From: an uncultured Prevotellaceae bacterium
GTDB taxonomy: Bacteria; Bacteroidota; Bacteroidia; Bacteroidales; Bacteroidaceae
Direction: 5' to 3'
Length of the DNA stretch: 64,000 nt
NCBI GenBank assembly: GCA_902764705.1
Contig: CACWWZ010000006.1
Location: forward strand, 1 to 64,000
The notes under the pieces are model-generated. The model made no database searches, was not told the DNA's origin, and saw only the letters and a list, made by a program, of their open reading frames with translations. A program made the position numbers and the translations under genes. Numbering within the stretch: position 1 is the stretch's first letter; every line of letters begins with the position of its first letter. Of the stretch, positions 9,045 through 17,387 are shown in pieces.

Positions 9045-9668
9045 ATGGCATTATTCAGTAAACAAAACAAAGAGGTCTTTACGAATCCGTTGAACCTCGA
9101 TCATCCTATACTTGGACAAGTATTAGGAATCTGCTCGGCCCTCGCCGTCACCTCGCAGCTGAAGCCTGCCATCGTGATGGGATTGGCCGTAACGGTGATT
9201 ACCGCCTTTGCGAACGTGATCATCTCCATCATCCGCAACACCATTCCTAACCGCATCCGTATCGTGGTGCAGCTGGTCGTTGTGGCTGCTCTTGTAACTA
9301 TCGTATCGCAGATTCTGAAGGCTTTCGCCTACGACGTCAGCGTTCAGCTCTCTGTGTATGTAGGTCTGATCATCACCAACTGTATCCTGATGGGTCGCCT
9401 CGAGGCTTTCGCCATGCAGAACAAGCCCTGGCCGTCGTTCCTCGATGGTGTGGGCAATGGTCTTGGCTACGCCATGATTCTGGTCATCGTGGGTGCTGTT
9501 CGTGAGTTGCTGGGTCGTGGCTCACTGCTGGGCTTCCAGATTATCCCCGACGCTTGCTACGACTTCGGTTATGTCAACAACGGTATGATGACGATGCCTG
9601 CTATGGCGCTGATTCTCGTTGGCTGTGTGATTTGGGTACATCGTGCTTACTTCTATAAAGAAAAATAA
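9045..9668 (+). CDS. nqrD: Na+-translocating NADH:quinone reductase subunit D
   Basis: Six-span membrane subunit; with NqrE it coordinates the intramembrane iron centre of the pump. The 207-residue length is normal. Family features include the N-terminal NPLNLDHPILGQVLGICSAL, the central VYVGLIITNCILMGRLEAFA with the conserved cysteine, and LDGVGNGLGYAMILVIVGAV. It lies between nqrC and nqrE with spacers of 3 nt each, so it is certainly co-transcribed. No anomaly seen. Confidence 0.97.
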   Translation: MALFSKQNKEVFTNPLNLDHPILGQVLGICSALAVTSQLKPAIVMGLAVTVITAFANVIISIIRNTIPNRIRIVVQLVVVAALVTIVSQILKAFAYDVSVQLSVYVGLIITNCILMGRLEAFAMQNKPWPSFLDGVGNGLGYAMILVIVGAVRELLGRGSLLGFQIIPDACYDFGYVNNGMMTMPAMALILVGCVIWVHRAYFYKEK

Positions 9669-9671
9669 GTT

Positions 9672-10298
9672 ATGGAACACGCAATATCATTACTGTTTAG
9701 ATCCATCTTTGTGGACAATATGATTTTCGCCTTCTTCCTCGGCATGTGTTCCTACCTTGCTGTGTCGAAGACGGTGAAGACCTCGTTGGGTCTCGGTATG
9801 GCTGTGACCTTCGTGCTCACAGTGACCGTCCCCGTCAACTATCTGTTGCAGACCAAGGTCTTAGGTCCCGACTGCCTTGCTGAGGGTGTCGACCTGAGCT
9901 ACCTGTCGTTTATCCTCTTTATCGCCGTGATTGCCGGTATGGTGCAGCTCGTCGAGATGACCGTTGAGAAGTACTCGCCATCGCTCTATGCTGCGCTGGG
10001 TATCTTCCTGCCGCTGATTGCTGTAAACTGCGCCATCATGGGCGCTTCGCTGTTCATGCAGCAGCGCATCCTCATGGAACCAACTAATTCACAGGCCATC
10101 ACCTCTATCTGGGATGCTATGGTTTACGGCTTTGGCTCTGGTATCGGTTGGACGCTGGCCATCGTGGCTATGGGTGCCATTCGTGAGAAGATGCAGTACT
10201 CCGACGTTCCCAAGCCCCTGCAGGGCCTCGGCATTGTGTTTATCACCGTCGGCCTCATGGCTATGGCGATGATGTGTTTCTCTGGACTTAATATTTGA
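9672..10298 (+). CDS. nqrE: Na+-translocating NADH:quinone reductase subunit E
   Basis: Partner of NqrD, with opposite membrane topology. The 208-residue protein shows six hydrophobic spans and the family start [20 protein letters not shown] with [13 protein letters not shown], whose cysteine belongs to the intramembrane iron site. [15 protein letters not shown] carries the second conserved cysteine. A spacer of 6 nt separates it from nqrF. Fully typical. Confidence 0.97.
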   Translation: MEHAISLLFRSIFVDNMIFAFFLGMCSYLAVSKTVKTSLGLGMAVTFVLTVTVPVNYLLQTKVLGPDCLAEGVDLSYLSFILFIAVIAGMVQLVEMTVEKYSPSLYAALGIFLPLIAVNCAIMGASLFMQQRILMEPTNSQAITSIWDAMVYGFGSGIGWTLAIVAMGAIREKMQYSDVPKPLQGLGIVFITVGLMAMAMMCFSGLNI

Positions 10299-10304
10299 TA
10301 AGGT

Positions 10305-11573
10305 ATGGCACAGTTTATAGCATATAGTATTGGAGTTTTCCTCCTGGTAATCATCTTGCTGGTGATTATCCTGCTCGTAGCGAAGAAGTATCTCTCACCT
10401 TCGGGCAACGTGAATATCGAGATTAACGGCGACCGTACCATCAACGTGCCTCAGGGCAATAACCTGATGGCAACGCTCAACCAGAACGGCATCTTCCTGC
10501 CTTCTGCCTGCGGTGGTAAGGCATCCTGCGGACAGTGTAAGGTTCAGGTTCTTGAGGGTGGGGGCGAAATTCTCGACTCTGAGAAGCCCCACTTTACCCG
10601 TAAGCAGATCAAGGACCACTGGCGCCTCGGCTGTCAGTGCAAGGTGAAGGGCGACCTGAAGATTCATGTCGACGAGTCGATTCTCGGCGTCAAGGAGTAC
10701 GAGTGTACCGTTATCAGCAATAAGAACGTGGCTACGTTCATCAAGGAGTTCAAGGTACAGCTGCCTGCTGGCGAGCACATGGACTTCCTGCCTGGCTCAT
10801 ACGCACAGATTAAGATTCCAAAGTTCGACAGCATCGACTACGATAAGGACTTCGACAAGTCGTTGATTGGCGACGAATATCTGCCCAGCTGGGAGAAGTT
10901 CGGCCTGTTCCCCTTGAAGTGTAAGAACCCCGAGGATACCATCCGTGCCTACTCGATGGCCAACTATCCTGCCGAGGGTGATGTATTTATGCTTACCGTT
11001 CGTATCGCCACACCTCCATTCAAGGCCGACAAGAGCGGTTTCATGGATGTGAACCCAGGTATCGCTTCGTCGTACATCTTCTCGCTGAAACCTGGCGACA
11101 AGGTGATTATGAGTGGACCGTTCGGCGACTTCCACCCACACTTCGACTCGAAGAAGGAGATGATCTGGGTTGGTGGTGGTGCCGGTATGGCTCCTCTGCG
11201 CGCTCAGATCATGCACATGACGAAGACGCTGCACACGACCGACCGCGAGATGCACTACTTCTATGGTGCACGCGCCCTGAACGAGGTCTTCTATCTCGAC
11301 GACTTCCTGGGTTTGGAGAAGGAGTATCCCAACTTCCACTTCCATCTGGCCCTCGACCGTCCCGATCCCGCAGCCGATGCCGCTGGCGTGAAGTATACTC
11401 CGGGCTTCGTCCATCAGGTGATGCTCAACACCTATCTGAAGGACCACGAGGCTCCCGAGGATATCGAGTACTACATGTGCGGTCCTGGACCGATGTCAAA
11501 AGCCGTTGTTTCGATGCTCGACTCGCTCGGCGTCGATCCCGAGTCAATCATGTACGATAACTTCGGAGGATAA
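10305..11573 (+). CDS. nqrF: Na+-translocating NADH:quinone reductase subunit F (NADH-oxidising flavoprotein)
   Basis: Entry point for electrons: it oxidises NADH through FAD and a 2Fe-2S cluster. One N-terminal membrane helix spans residues 7-26. The ferredoxin domain has cysteines at about 69, 75, 78 and 110 (SACGGKASCGQC ... LGCQC). The FAD-binding RAYS motif is at 214-217, followed by the NADH-binding GGGAGMAPLRAQI and the C-terminal YYMCGPGPMSKAV. The 422-residue length is standard. It is the last gene of the operon, and a hairpin follows directly at 11585-11612. Confidence 0.97.
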   Translation: MAQFIAYSIGVFLLVIILLVIILLVAKKYLSPSGNVNIEINGDRTINVPQGNNLMATLNQNGIFLPSACGGKASCGQCKVQVLEGGGEILDSEKPHFTRKQIKDHWRLGCQCKVKGDLKIHVDESILGVKEYECTVISNKNVATFIKEFKVQLPAGEHMDFLPGSYAQIKIPKFDSIDYDKDFDKSLIGDEYLPSWEKFGLFPLKCKNPEDTIRAYSMANYPAEGDVFMLTVRIATPPFKADKSGFMDVNPGIASSYIFSLKPGDKVIMSGPFGDFHPHFDSKKEMIWVGGGAGMAPLRAQIMHMTKTLHTTDREMHYFYGARALNEVFYLDDFLGLEKEYPNFHFHLALDRPDPAADAAGVKYTPGFVHQVMLNTYLKDHEAPEDIEYYMCGPGPMSKAVVSMLDSLGVDPESIMYDNFGG

Positions 11574-11584
11574 TATTTGACATC

Positions 11585-11612
11585 AGGAGGTTCTCAGTAA
11601 TGGGAACCTCCT
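11585..11612. terminator. Bidirectional hairpin between nqrF and the HAD gene
   Basis: AGGAGGTTC (11585-11593) and GAACCTCCT (11604-11612) form a 9-bp stem with a 10-nt loop. It lies 12 nt after the nqrF stop, and the convergent HAD gene's stop codon lies in the loop. Only a weak T-run follows. Confidence 0.7.
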
Positions 11613-12406
11613 ATTAGTTTATAATGGCGCAGGGCATTCATCACACCGTCTTCGTCGACGGAAGTGGTGGTGTGGTCGGCCTCCTGCTTCAGCGATTCAA
11701 GGGCATTGCCCATCGCTACGCCAATGCCTGCGGCCTTTATCATGGAGCTGTCGTTACCTCCGTCGCCAAAGGCCATCGTATAACGCAAGTCCAGTCCTAG
11801 GTGGGCAGCCAGCGCCCTGATTCCCTCTCCCTTGTCAGCGCCTTTTGCCGTGATGTCCGTAAAGGCAGGATGCCAGCGGCCGGAAGTGCAGCTCGGAATG
11901 CGTTCCATGAGACCACGCTCATAGGCTTCTGGAAAGAAGGGTGTCAGCTGAAGGATTCGCTGGCGCAGAACCTGTTCCAACGGTTTGGCTTGGTTCAGAT
12001 TCTCCACCGCTATTTCACCACGGAATATCCTGTCTACTTCACCTTGGGGATCAAGCACGGCCACGTCCTTCTCACCGACAACAATCAGCCCGTAGTTCTT
12101 TTCCTGTGCATCCTGGACAACCGTCTGTACTGCTTCTTTCGGAATATCCTTGCAGCAGATTACCTCCTGTCCGACAAAACATAATGCTCCGTTGATGGTT
12201 ACATAACCGTCAATCAGGTGTTCTATATCGCCAAGGTTGGTGATAATCAACGGTGGCCGACCTGTCGATATAAACACCATGTGACCATTGGCCTTGGCTT
12301 CTGTCAGGGCAGATATCGTAGAGGGTGGAATCTTGTGCGTTTGAAAGCTTACCAGTGTCCCGTCAATATCAAAGAACAGGGCGTATTTGTTTTTTGCTGA
12401 TGTCAT
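11594..12406 (-). CDS. Cof-type HAD-superfamily hydrolase
   Basis: Predicted cytoplasmic sugar-phosphate or nucleotide phosphatase of the Cof/IIB subgroup, 270 residues. Motif I is FFDIDGTLVSF, with the nucleophile Asp13 and Asp15. Motif II is VFISTGRPP. The Lys region precedes motif IV, MAFGDGGNDSSMIKAAGIGV, where the acidic residues bind Mg2+. The large C2 cap lies between motifs II and IV. The substrate cannot be deduced. It is monocistronic, convergent to nqrF, with a -7 box at 12492-12499 and a leader of about 85 nt that holds two small hairpins. Confidence 0.9.
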   Translation of the reverse strand: MTSAKNKYALFFDIDGTLVSFQTHKIPPSTISALTEAKANGHMVFISTGRPPLIITNLGDIEHLIDGYVTINGALCFVGQEVICCKDIPKEAVQTVVQDAQEKNYGLIVVGEKDVAVLDPQGEVDRIFRGEIAVENLNQAKPLEQVLRQRILQLTPFFPEAYERGLMERIPSCTSGRWHPAFTDITAKGADKGEGIRALAAHLGLDLRYTMAFGDGGNDSSMIKAAGIGVAMGNALESLKQEADHTTTSVDEDGVMNALRHYKLIGGSHY

Positions 12407-12491
12407 TTGCTTGTCTCGATGTCATACATGTCCCCGCTGTAACTGATTGGTTCCCGTTCGCGGGATCTCACGTCGACGGAGTTTTCGTCGG

Positions 12492-12499
12492 CAAAGATA
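12492..12499 (-). promoter_or_regulatory. -7 promoter box of the HAD gene
   Basis: TATCTTTG followed by C on the minus strand. Confidence 0.65.
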
Positions 12500-12542
12500 C
12501 GAAATTTCGGCAAGAAATGTATGAGTTCTGAATTTTTTTATG

Positions 12543-12550
12543 TACTTTTG
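12543..12550 (+). promoter_or_regulatory. -7 promoter box of the patatin gene; decides the start
   Basis: TACTTTTG followed by C. It lies downstream of an in-frame ATG at 12521, so that ATG cannot be on this transcript; the ATG at 12569 is the start. Confidence 0.7.
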
Positions 12551-12568
12551 CAAAAAATACAGTTCACA

Positions 12569-14815
12569 ATGAACAACGTTTGTAAATTTCTGTTAGCCAT
12601 AACCGCTTTACTGACTAGCGTTATGTTAAATGCAAAGACGGACAGCACGGCTGTCAGTAGTAACACTGCTCAGAAAAGAGCTAAGGTAGCCGTCGTGCTC
12701 AGCGGCGGCGGTGCGAAGGGTATGGCGCACATCGGCGTTCTGAAAGTGTTGGAGCGGGCGGGCATTCCCGTCGACATCATCACTGGTACGTCCATGGGTA
12801 GCATCATCGGCGGCCTCTATTCCATCGGCTATAACGCCCATGCGCTCGACTCAATGGTTCGTGTACAGGACTGGAGCTACGTCATCACCGACAAGGAAGA
12901 CATGCGCCGTCAGAGCCTTAACGACCGGCAGAAACAGAATACCTATCTTTATAGTACGGGTCTGGCCATTGGCAAGCAAGACAAACAGGGGGGCGGTATC
13001 ATCAAGGGTAAGAACCTGGCCGAACTCTTCCAGCAGCTCTGTGTGGGGTTTACCGATTCGCTCGACTTCTCGCGCGACCTGCGCATTCCCTTTGCCTGTG
13101 TGGCGACGAACATCATCGACAATAGCGAGGTGGACTTCCACAGTGGCCGGTTGCCACAAGCTATGCGTGCCTCGATGGCTATCCCTGCAGCCTTCTCACC
13201 GGTGAGAATCGGCGACATGGTGCTGGTGGACGGTGGTCTGAAAAACAACTATCCTGCCGACATCGCCCGCGAGATGGGTGCCGAAGTCATTATTGGTGTC
13301 ACCGTACAGGGAACTCCGAAAGTGGCTGAGGATATGAATAGTACCATGAGCATTCTCAGCCAGATTATCGACGTGAACTGTAAGAACAAGCTTGACGAGA
13401 ACCTCGCCATCACCGACTTGCATCTGCAGGTGGACACCAAAGGTTATGGATCGGCCAGTTTCTCGCAGGCTGCCATCGATACCCTCATCCGCCGAGGTGA
13501 GGAGTTGGCTATGAGCCATTGGGACGACATCATCGCCCTGAAAAAGCGCATCGGCATCGACGAGTCGTTCCGTCCTACCATCCTGCATCCGTTGCGTCCG
13601 AAGGTGATGACCGAGAAGCAGCGCGTCACCAGCTATACTTTCGAGAACATGACGCCGCAGGCAGAGCGGTTCCTCAGGCAAAAATTCCATTTGGACAGGA
13701 ATGACAGCATTGATGCTAAACTGACACAAGAACTCACCACATCGATGCGTGTGGATTTGTTTTACCAGACTGCCGAATGCCGGTTGGTTCCTGAGGGCGA
13801 CGGTGTGCATGTCGTTCTCACCGCAGGCAATCGGAAGTCCGTGCAGCTGCATGCCGGCGTACGCTTCGACACAGAGGAATATGCCGCTGTGCAGTTAGGC
13901 CTGGACATCCCCATGAAAACGACCGTTCCCGTCAATGCCGACATTACGCTGCGTCTGGGCAAGCGTATGATGGCACGTGGCGAGATTACCGTCCATCCCC
14001 GCAGTTTTACCCGTCCCACGCTCAGCTACACGTTCCATCGTAACGACGTAGATATCTATATGGATGGTGACCTCGACTATAACATCCGCTACAACCAGTT
14101 TCAAGCCGAGTTTCTGCCTATCAACTTCGACCTGCGTCACTTCAACCTACAGATGGGACTGCGTTGGGACTATATGCACTACCGCAACAAGCTCGGTTCG
14201 GAAACAGCCATGCAGGTAACACTCGAAAACGAACACTTCTACAGCTACCGTGCCCGCCTGAACTACAACAGCGAAGACGACTGGTACTTCCCCTCTCGTG
14301 GTTCACGGTTCAAGGCAGAATATGCCTACCTGACCGACAACTTCGCCCAGCTCAACGACAAACCGGGCATGAGCGAGGTCAATGTCAACTGGCGAACGTC
14401 ACTCTCTATCGGCAGCCGTTTCACGCTCCAGCCCATGCTCTATGGTCGTCTGCTCTTTGGCAGCACCATTCCGCCCGTCTTCAGCAATACCATTGGCGGC
14501 GATTGGTTCGGACACTACGTTGAACAGCAGATGCCCTTCGCCGGCATTGGTAACATCGAGTATGCCAATCATCAGTTCGTGGCTGCCCAGCTGCAGGCAC
14601 AGCAGCGCATCGGCGGCAACAGCTATGTGCTGCTCCGCGTGGCGGGAGCCCAGCACGCTAACCGTCTGAAAGAACTCTTGGACTACCGTACGCTGCTTGG
14701 CGGACAGATAGCCTATTACTATAACACGATCGTTGGGCCTGTCGGCGCCACCGTCGGCTACAGCAACCGCACCAAGAAACCGTACTTCTATATTAACCTC
14801 GGATATGAATTCTAA
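12569..14815 (+). CDS. Patatin-like phospholipase with C-terminal outer-membrane beta-barrel
   Basis: Predicted outer-membrane or secreted lipid acyl hydrolase, 748 residues from ATG 12569. A signal peptide covers residues 1-22 (MNNVCKFLLAITALLTSVML). The patatin domain follows with the oxyanion loop VVLSGGGAKGMAHIGVL, the nucleophile Ser75 in GTSMG, and the catalytic Asp221 in VDGG. A POTRA-like linker leads to a C-terminal half of alternating amphipathic strands, of the BamA/surface-antigen barrel type, ending in the aromatic YFYINLGYEF. The layout resembles PlpD/type Vd patatin autotransporters, but whether the passenger is released is unknown. The DUF4421 gene follows after 19 nt and is probably co-transcribed. 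Confidence 0.9.
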   Translation: MNNVCKFLLAITALLTSVMLNAKTDSTAVSSNTAQKRAKVAVVLSGGGAKGMAHIGVLKVLERAGIPVDIITGTSMGSIIGGLYSIGYNAHALDSMVRVQDWSYVITDKEDMRRQSLNDRQKQNTYLYSTGLAIGKQDKQGGGIIKGKNLAELFQQLCVGFTDSLDFSRDLRIPFACVATNIIDNSEVDFHSGRLPQAMRASMAIPAAFSPVRIGDMVLVDGGLKNNYPADIAREMGAEVIIGVTVQGTPKVAEDMNSTMSILSQIIDVNCKNKLDENLAITDLHLQVDTKGYGSASFSQAAIDTLIRRGEELAMSHWDDIIALKKRIGIDESFRPTILHPLRPKVMTEKQRVTSYTFENMTPQAERFLRQKFHLDRNDSIDAKLTQELTTSMRVDLFYQTAECRLVPEGDGVHVVLTAGNRKSVQLHAGVRFDTEEYAAVQLGLDIPMKTTVPVNADITLRLGKRMMARGEITVHPRSFTRPTLSYTFHRNDVDIYMDGDLDYNIRYNQFQAEFLPINFDLRHFNLQMGLRWDYMHYRNKLGSETAMQVTLENEHFYSYRARLNYNSEDDWYFPSRGSRFKAEYAYLTDNFAQLNDKPGMSEVNVNWRTSLSIGSRFTLQPMLYGRLLFGSTIPPVFSNTIGGDWFGHYVEQQMPFAGIGNIEYANHQFVAAQLQAQQRIGGNSYVLLRVAGAQHANRLKELLDYRTLLGGQIAYYYNTIVGPVGATVGYSNRTKKPYFYINLGYEF

Positions 14816-14834
14816 ACAACGAAAATATAAGGAA

Positions 14835-15845
14835 ATGAAGTGGCTAAGGAGTGTAATGGGTGTCTTGTTCTTTTACTTTTTTACCTTTTTGCCTTTATCG
14901 GGCCAGAGCCGCGACCAGCAGGTAAGGGCGCACATAGACAGTGCACTCACAGCCAGATACTACAGGATACCTTACGACACGAACTACGTCGTTCGTCCAG
15001 AGGGGAAACTGACATTGAAGGTGCGACTGAACCAGACGGGAAACGATTTTCATGTGAAGGGAACGGTGAACGGCATCTACTCGAAGGCTGACCTCAAAAC
15101 CAGCCATAAGACCACGATGAGCATCGGAGCCTCCTATCGTGGCATCTCTGCATCACTGTCTATCAATCCTGCCAAGATGAGCGGAGCCTACAAGGACTAC
15201 GAGTTCAACCTCAACTACTACAGTAGCCGCATCAGTCTCGATTTCAGCTATCAGCGGTCGGAAACGCTGGCGGGTGACGTCGACCGAGAGAATCGTGGGG
15301 TGCAGACAATGGAATCTGGCGACCTCATGCTGAAGGTGATTAATTTGGCGGGCTACTACACCTTCAACCATCGCCGCTTTTCCTTCCCTGCTGCATTCAA
15401 CCAGAGCTACATCCAGCGTCGTTCCGCTGGCTCGTGGCTAGCAGGCATCAGCTATCAGGGTGGCAGCATCGAGACCACAGACGAACTCAAAAAGCGGAAT
15501 TCCAACGCCCCTGATGTCACCATCGACGTCGGACATATTGGCATCGGCGGCGGTTACGGCTACAACTGGGTGCTTGGCAAACGGTGGCTGCTCCACTTCT
15601 CCATGCTGCCCACTTTCGTGGTCTATAACCGCAACAAAATGACTGTCAACGGCGCTGACAAAGAGGCCAAGCACATGCGCTTCAACATGATTTTCAACGA
15701 GCGTGCCGCCGTCGTCTATCACTTCTCGCCCCGCTACTTCGCCGGAGCCACTCTCGTCATGAACAACTCCGTCTTCGACGATGATGCCGTTGTCGTCAAC
15801 CAAAACAAATGGCGCGCCCGCGTCTCCGTCGGTATGAGACTATAA
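14835..15845 (+). CDS. DUF4421 family predicted outer-membrane protein
   Basis: Protein of 336 residues from ATG 14835 (MKWLRSVMGVLFFYFFTF) with a clear signal peptide ending near LSGQS. An earlier in-frame ATG at 14805 overlaps the patatin gene and adds a charged leader that would weaken the signal peptide, so I prefer 14835. The mature part begins with YYRIPYDTNYVVRPEGKLTL and VRLNQTGNDFHVKG, typical of DUF4421, and continues as amphipathic strands ending in a basic-aromatic terminus, compatible with a beta-barrel. Function unknown. Its position directly behind the patatin/barrel gene suggests a shared role in the outer membrane. Confidence 0.8.
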   Translation: MKWLRSVMGVLFFYFFTFLPLSGQSRDQQVRAHIDSALTARYYRIPYDTNYVVRPEGKLTLKVRLNQTGNDFHVKGTVNGIYSKADLKTSHKTTMSIGASYRGISASLSINPAKMSGAYKDYEFNLNYYSSRISLDFSYQRSETLAGDVDRENRGVQTMESGDLMLKVINLAGYYTFNHRRFSFPAAFNQSYIQRRSAGSWLAGISYQGGSIETTDELKKRNSNAPDVTIDVGHIGIGGGYGYNWVLGKRWLLHFSMLPTFVVYNRNKMTVNGADKEAKHMRFNMIFNERAAVVYHFSPRYFAGATLVMNNSVFDDDAVVVNQNKWRARVSVGMRL

Positions 15846-16182
15846 AACAGAAAAGATAAGTAATGATAATTGGAAGGAACGCCCGAGTCGTTTTTTCCAA
15901 TTTTTCTTTTTCTCCTTGTTTCACCATCGGAAGAAGTGTACAATAAAGTGGTTATTCACGTCACGTATTTCTACAAACCTCCTTCATTTTTTTTCGTGCG
16001 AAAATGCCAAAAGTGTCACTTTTTGGCTTAACGTGCTAAATATTAGTTTATTACAAAGGTGACACTTTTCCTAAAAGTATCACCTACCATCACCATTCAT
16101 TACAACTAGGGAGGAAAAGGGGGAGAAGTCCCGTAGTTACAGGGATTTAGACGGGATGTTCACGGCTGGTTGATTCTTCGAA
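15846..16182. other. Non-coding stretch between the DUF4421 gene and the tRNA-Ser terminator
   Basis: About 340 bp with no credible gene. It is AT-rich at first and contains the palindromic GTGTCAC element at 16006-16083. The last 70 bp are purine-rich, with GGGAGGAAAAGGGGGAG. No tRNA fragment or integrase remnant was found, so integration at the tRNA is not supported. Confidence 0.7.
16006..16083. repeat. Cluster of GTGTCAC-type inverted repeats
   Basis: A near-perfect palindrome (GCCAAAAGTGT/CACTTTTTGGC, 16006-16027) contains AAAAGTGTCAC (16009-16019). Its exact reverse complement GTGACACTTTT occurs at 16059-16069, and a degenerate direct copy AAAAGTATCAC lies at 16073-16083. It resembles a multi-site operator or the remains of a small mobile element. 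Confidence 0.55.
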
Positions 16183-16187
16183 AAAAA

Positions 16188-16216
16188 GAGCATCCACGTG
16201 TTTGACGTGGATGCTC
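16188..16216 (-). terminator. Terminator of tRNA-Ser
   Basis: A perfect 12-bp stem (GAGCATCCACGT / ACGTGGATGCTC) with a 5-nt loop, followed on the minus strand by seven T residues (16181-16187). The stem starts 7 nt after the tRNA CCA end. Confidence 0.9.
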
Positions 16217-16222
16217 CTTTTG

Positions 16223-16313
16223 TGGCGGAGAGTGAGGGATTCAAACCCCCGATACCCGAAAGGGGTATACCGGATTTCGAGTCCAGCGCGATCGATCACT
16301 CTGCCAACTCTCC
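16223..16313 (-). tRNA. tRNA-Ser (anticodon CGA)
   Basis: On the minus strand the acceptor arm GGAGAG pairs with CTCTCC, followed by discriminator G and an encoded CCA (16223-16225). The anticodon loop CTCGAAA gives CGA, reading UCG. The long variable arm TACCCCTTTCGGGTA is the class II hallmark of serine tRNAs. The T-loop is TTTGAATC. The mature length without CCA is 88 nt. It has its own -7 box (16325-16332) and terminator, and is divergent from fabD. Confidence 0.96.
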
Positions 16314-16324
16314 AGAATCGACTG

Positions 16325-16332
16325 CAAAGGTA
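16325..16332 (-). promoter_or_regulatory. -7 promoter box of tRNA-Ser
   Basis: TACCTTTG followed by C on the minus strand, 12 nt before the tRNA 5' end. Confidence 0.75.
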
Positions 16333-16380
16333 ATAACATTTTTTGAAATGGCCAAATAATCTCATAGTTTTTTCATTTTA

Positions 16381-16412
16381 TTTGGCTATCTCAAAAAAAA
16401 GCAGTACCTTTG
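16381..16412 (+). promoter_or_regulatory. Promoter of fabD (-33 and -7 boxes)
   Basis: TTTG at 16381-16384, a 20-nt gap, then TACCTTTG at 16405-16412 followed by C: a good match to the Bacteroides -33/-7 promoter. The fabD ATG follows 48 nt later. Confidence 0.8.
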
Positions 16413-16460
16413 CAGGCCAAATAAATATGTACGCATACAATTATTAAATAAAGAGAGAAA

Positions 16461-17354
16461 ATGAAAGCATTTGTTTTTCCCGGTCAGGGAGCACAGTTTG
16501 TAGGTATGGGCAAGGACCTGTACGAACAGAACGAGACTGCTAAGCAGTTGTTTGAGAAGGCTAACGAGATTCTTGGTTATCGCATCACGGACATCATGTT
16601 CGAGGGTACCGACGAGGATCTGAAGCAGACGAAGGTGACACAGCCTGCAGTATTCCTGCACTCTGTGATCAGCGCTATCTGCATGGGTGATGCCTTTGAC
16701 CCGAAGATGACTGCCGGTCACTCGCTGGGTGAGTTCTCGGCGCTGGTAGCTGCCGGAGCACTGTCGTTCGAAGACGGTCTGAAACTGGTTTATGCTCGTG
16801 CTATGGCTATGCAGAAGGCTTGCGAGGCTCAGCCCTCGACGATGGCTGCCATCATTGGTCTGCCCGACGAGAAGGTCGAGGAGGTTTGCCAGGAGGTTGC
16901 CAAGATGGGCAAGGGCGTGTGTGTCGCTGCCAACTATAACAATCCCGGTCAGCTGGTGATTTCGGGTGACATCGACGCCATCAACGAGGCTTGCGAGCAG
17001 TTGAAGGCCGCCGGTGCCAAGCGTGCCCTGCCGCTGAAGGTGGGTGGCGCATTCCATTCTCCGCTGATGCAGCCCGCCAAGGACGAGTTGCAGGCTGCCA
17101 TCGAGAAGACGGAATTCCAGACTCCGAAGTGTCCCGTATACCAGAACGTGGATGCCAAGCCTCACACCAATCCTGCTGAGATTAAGCAGAACCTGATTGC
17201 CCAGCTGACAAGTCCCGTGCGTTGGACGCAAATTGTGCAGAACATGATTGCCGACGGTGCCTCTGACTTCACCGAGTGCGGTCCTGGCAAGGCTCTGCAG
17301 GGCATGATCGCAAAAATCAATCGCGATATTCCAGCTCATGGAATTATCGCATAA
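16461..17354 (+). CDS. fabD: Malonyl-CoA:ACP transacylase
   Basis: Loads malonyl groups from CoA onto acyl carrier protein for fatty-acid synthesis; cytoplasmic. The 297-residue length is normal. The N-terminus MKAFVFPGQGAQFVGMGKDL carries the conserved GQGAQ loop. The nucleophile serine lies in the GHSLGEF motif, the arginine in YARAMAMQ, and the catalytic histidine in GGAFHSPLMQP. The C-terminal TECGPGKALQGM is also typical. A GH13 gene follows after a 31-bp spacer made entirely of eight-base repeats, so the pair is probably an operon. Confidence 0.97.
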   Translation: MKAFVFPGQGAQFVGMGKDLYEQNETAKQLFEKANEILGYRITDIMFEGTDEDLKQTKVTQPAVFLHSVISAICMGDAFDPKMTAGHSLGEFSALVAAGALSFEDGLKLVYARAMAMQKACEAQPSTMAAIIGLPDEKVEEVCQEVAKMGKGVCVAANYNNPGQLVISGDIDAINEACEQLKAAGAKRALPLKVGGAFHSPLMQPAKDELQAAIEKTEFQTPKCPVYQNVDAKPHTNPAEIKQNLIAQLTSPVRWTQIVQNMIADGASDFTECGPGKALQGMIAKINRDIPAHGIIA

Positions 17355-17355
17355 A

Positions 17356-17387
17356 GGAAAAAAGGTAAAAAAGTAAAAAGGTAAAAT
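17356..17387. repeat. Eight-base tandem array filling the fabD/GH13 spacer
   Basis: Four octamers in tandem: GGAAAAAA, GGTAAAAA, AGTAAAAA, GGTAAAAT. They run from two bases after the fabD stop into the GH13 start codon. The sense strand is purine-rich. Confidence 0.75.

Noticed and set aside
12521..12568. Upstream ATG for the patatin gene
   Set aside because: It precedes the -7 promoter box and would place charged and aromatic residues in front of the signal peptide.
15846..16313. Possible integrated element attached to tRNA-Ser
   Set aside because: No integrase, no duplicated tRNA 3' end and no foreign genes on either side; only the GTGTCAC palindrome cluster is present.
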